A stretch of 6,378 nt of DNA from Candidatus Woesearchaeota archaeon (GTDB lineage Archaea; Nanobdellota; Nanobdellia; Woesearchaeales; SM23-78). Below the pieces are notes generated by a model. It saw only the letters and a program-made list of their open reading frames with translations, was not told the DNA's origin and made no database searches. The position numbers and the translations under genes are program-made. Positions 6,088 through 6,378 of the stretch are shown here, one piece after another (the stretch's first letter is position 1; every line of letters starts with the position of its first letter). The stretch lies in NCBI GenBank assembly GCA_019322375.1, contig JAHWIP010000070.1, positions 1 to 6,378 of the forward strand. Reading direction: 5' to 3'.

Positions 6088-6378
6088 TTAGTAAAGTGGT
6101 TTATTTTGAATATTTTTAGCGTATCTTTCCCATTCTTTCTGAAATTTGAAATATTTTCTTCCACTCTTTTTTGCGTATTCACGCGCATCATCTAATATCT
6201 CAGAAGCATTCTTCAAATATTCCTGACAATCTTTATACCGTCCCTTTCTCATGTTTGCTTTTGTATAGTTAACATTGGTCTTGATTATTTTCCTTATTAG
6301 GTTCTTCCTTAAGAAATAAGCAGGATAAGGACTGACATCTCTTATACTGACATTCAAATATTGCATTTTTTCCCTTAA
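6088..6378 (-). CDS. C-terminal part of a second GT2-like glycosyltransferase paralogue (partial)
   Basis: The frame is open from the right edge to a TAA at 6090-6088, leaving 96 residues; the catalytic domain lies beyond the window. A Met at 6366 is internal rather than a start, because the preceding codons (Leu-Arg-Glu-Lys) align with TREK in the downstream gene. The two tails are clearly homologous: REK, then IR, PYPA.FL, VNY.K, the KNAE/KNAS segment followed by DA, and Y.F.FQK.W occur in the same order and at similar spacing. This is therefore a tandem duplicate of the gene starting at 6083, transcribed with it. The tail is rich in Lys and aromatic residues and appears helical. It may be a family-specific accessory domain for partner or membrane contact (inference). 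Confidence 0.75.
   Translation of the reverse strand, partial: LREKMQYLNVSIRDVSPYPAYFLRKNLIRKIIKTNVNYTKANMRKGRYKDCQEYLKNASEILDDAREYAKKSGRKYFKFQKEWERYAKNIQNKPLY

Noticed and set aside
6084..6191. Extra 36 N-terminal codons of the GT2-like gene from ATG 6191
   Set aside because: They overlap the end of the upstream paralogue in another frame, and the GT fold begins right at Met 6083.

Overview
The window most likely comes from an archaeon, probably a DPANN-type lineage such as Woesearchaeota or Pacearchaeota (inference). Supporting signs are an archaeal-type RNA 3'-phosphate cyclase, TATA boxes about 26 nt upstream of start codons, one apparently leaderless gene, TTG start use, very tight packing, a GT81-like glycosyltransferase, and a Lys/Glu-rich coiled-coil protein whose C-terminal helical module resembles hypothetical proteins I associate with DPANN genomes. 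No rRNA, tRNA, CRISPR array or mobile element is visible.

Layout. Bases 1-138 are the 3' end of a plus-strand gene for a cysteine-rich, probably secreted protein ending in a run of N-glycosylation sequons. It is followed after 16 bp by a 79-aa acidic lipoprotein (155-394). These two form a plus-strand unit of surface proteins. Its end overlaps by 12 bp the 3' end of a minus-strand GT81-like glycosyltransferase (383-1711). A 121-bp divergent promoter region separates that gene from rtcA (1833-2900, plus). The stop codon of rtcA directly abuts the stop codon of a 657-aa coiled-coil protein on the minus strand (2901-4874). A 66-bp gap holds the promoter of that gene. To its right lie two tandem minus-strand GT2-like glycosyltransferase paralogues (4941-6083 complete; 6088-6378 cut by the window edge), separated by 4 bp.

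How they fit together. Three of the seven genes are glycosyltransferases. The GT81 enzyme probably makes a compatible solute or sugar-acid precursor. The GT2 pair probably decorates a lipid, glycan or protein, and could contribute to glycosylating surface proteins such as the sequon-tailed one at the left edge (inference only). RtcA is an RNA end-modifying enzyme with no obvious partner here. The coiled-coil protein is the least understood element: a basic, Gly/Phe-containing N-terminal patch, a long charged linker carrying two recent tandem duplications, a coiled coil, and a conserved-looking helical C-terminal module.

There is no gene-free stretch longer than 300 bases. The two intergenic regions that matter, 1712-1832 and 4875-4940, are accounted for by promoters. 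I do not see a clear multi-gene new system; the coiled-coil protein and the sequon-tailed protein plus acidic lipoprotein pair are the best leads.
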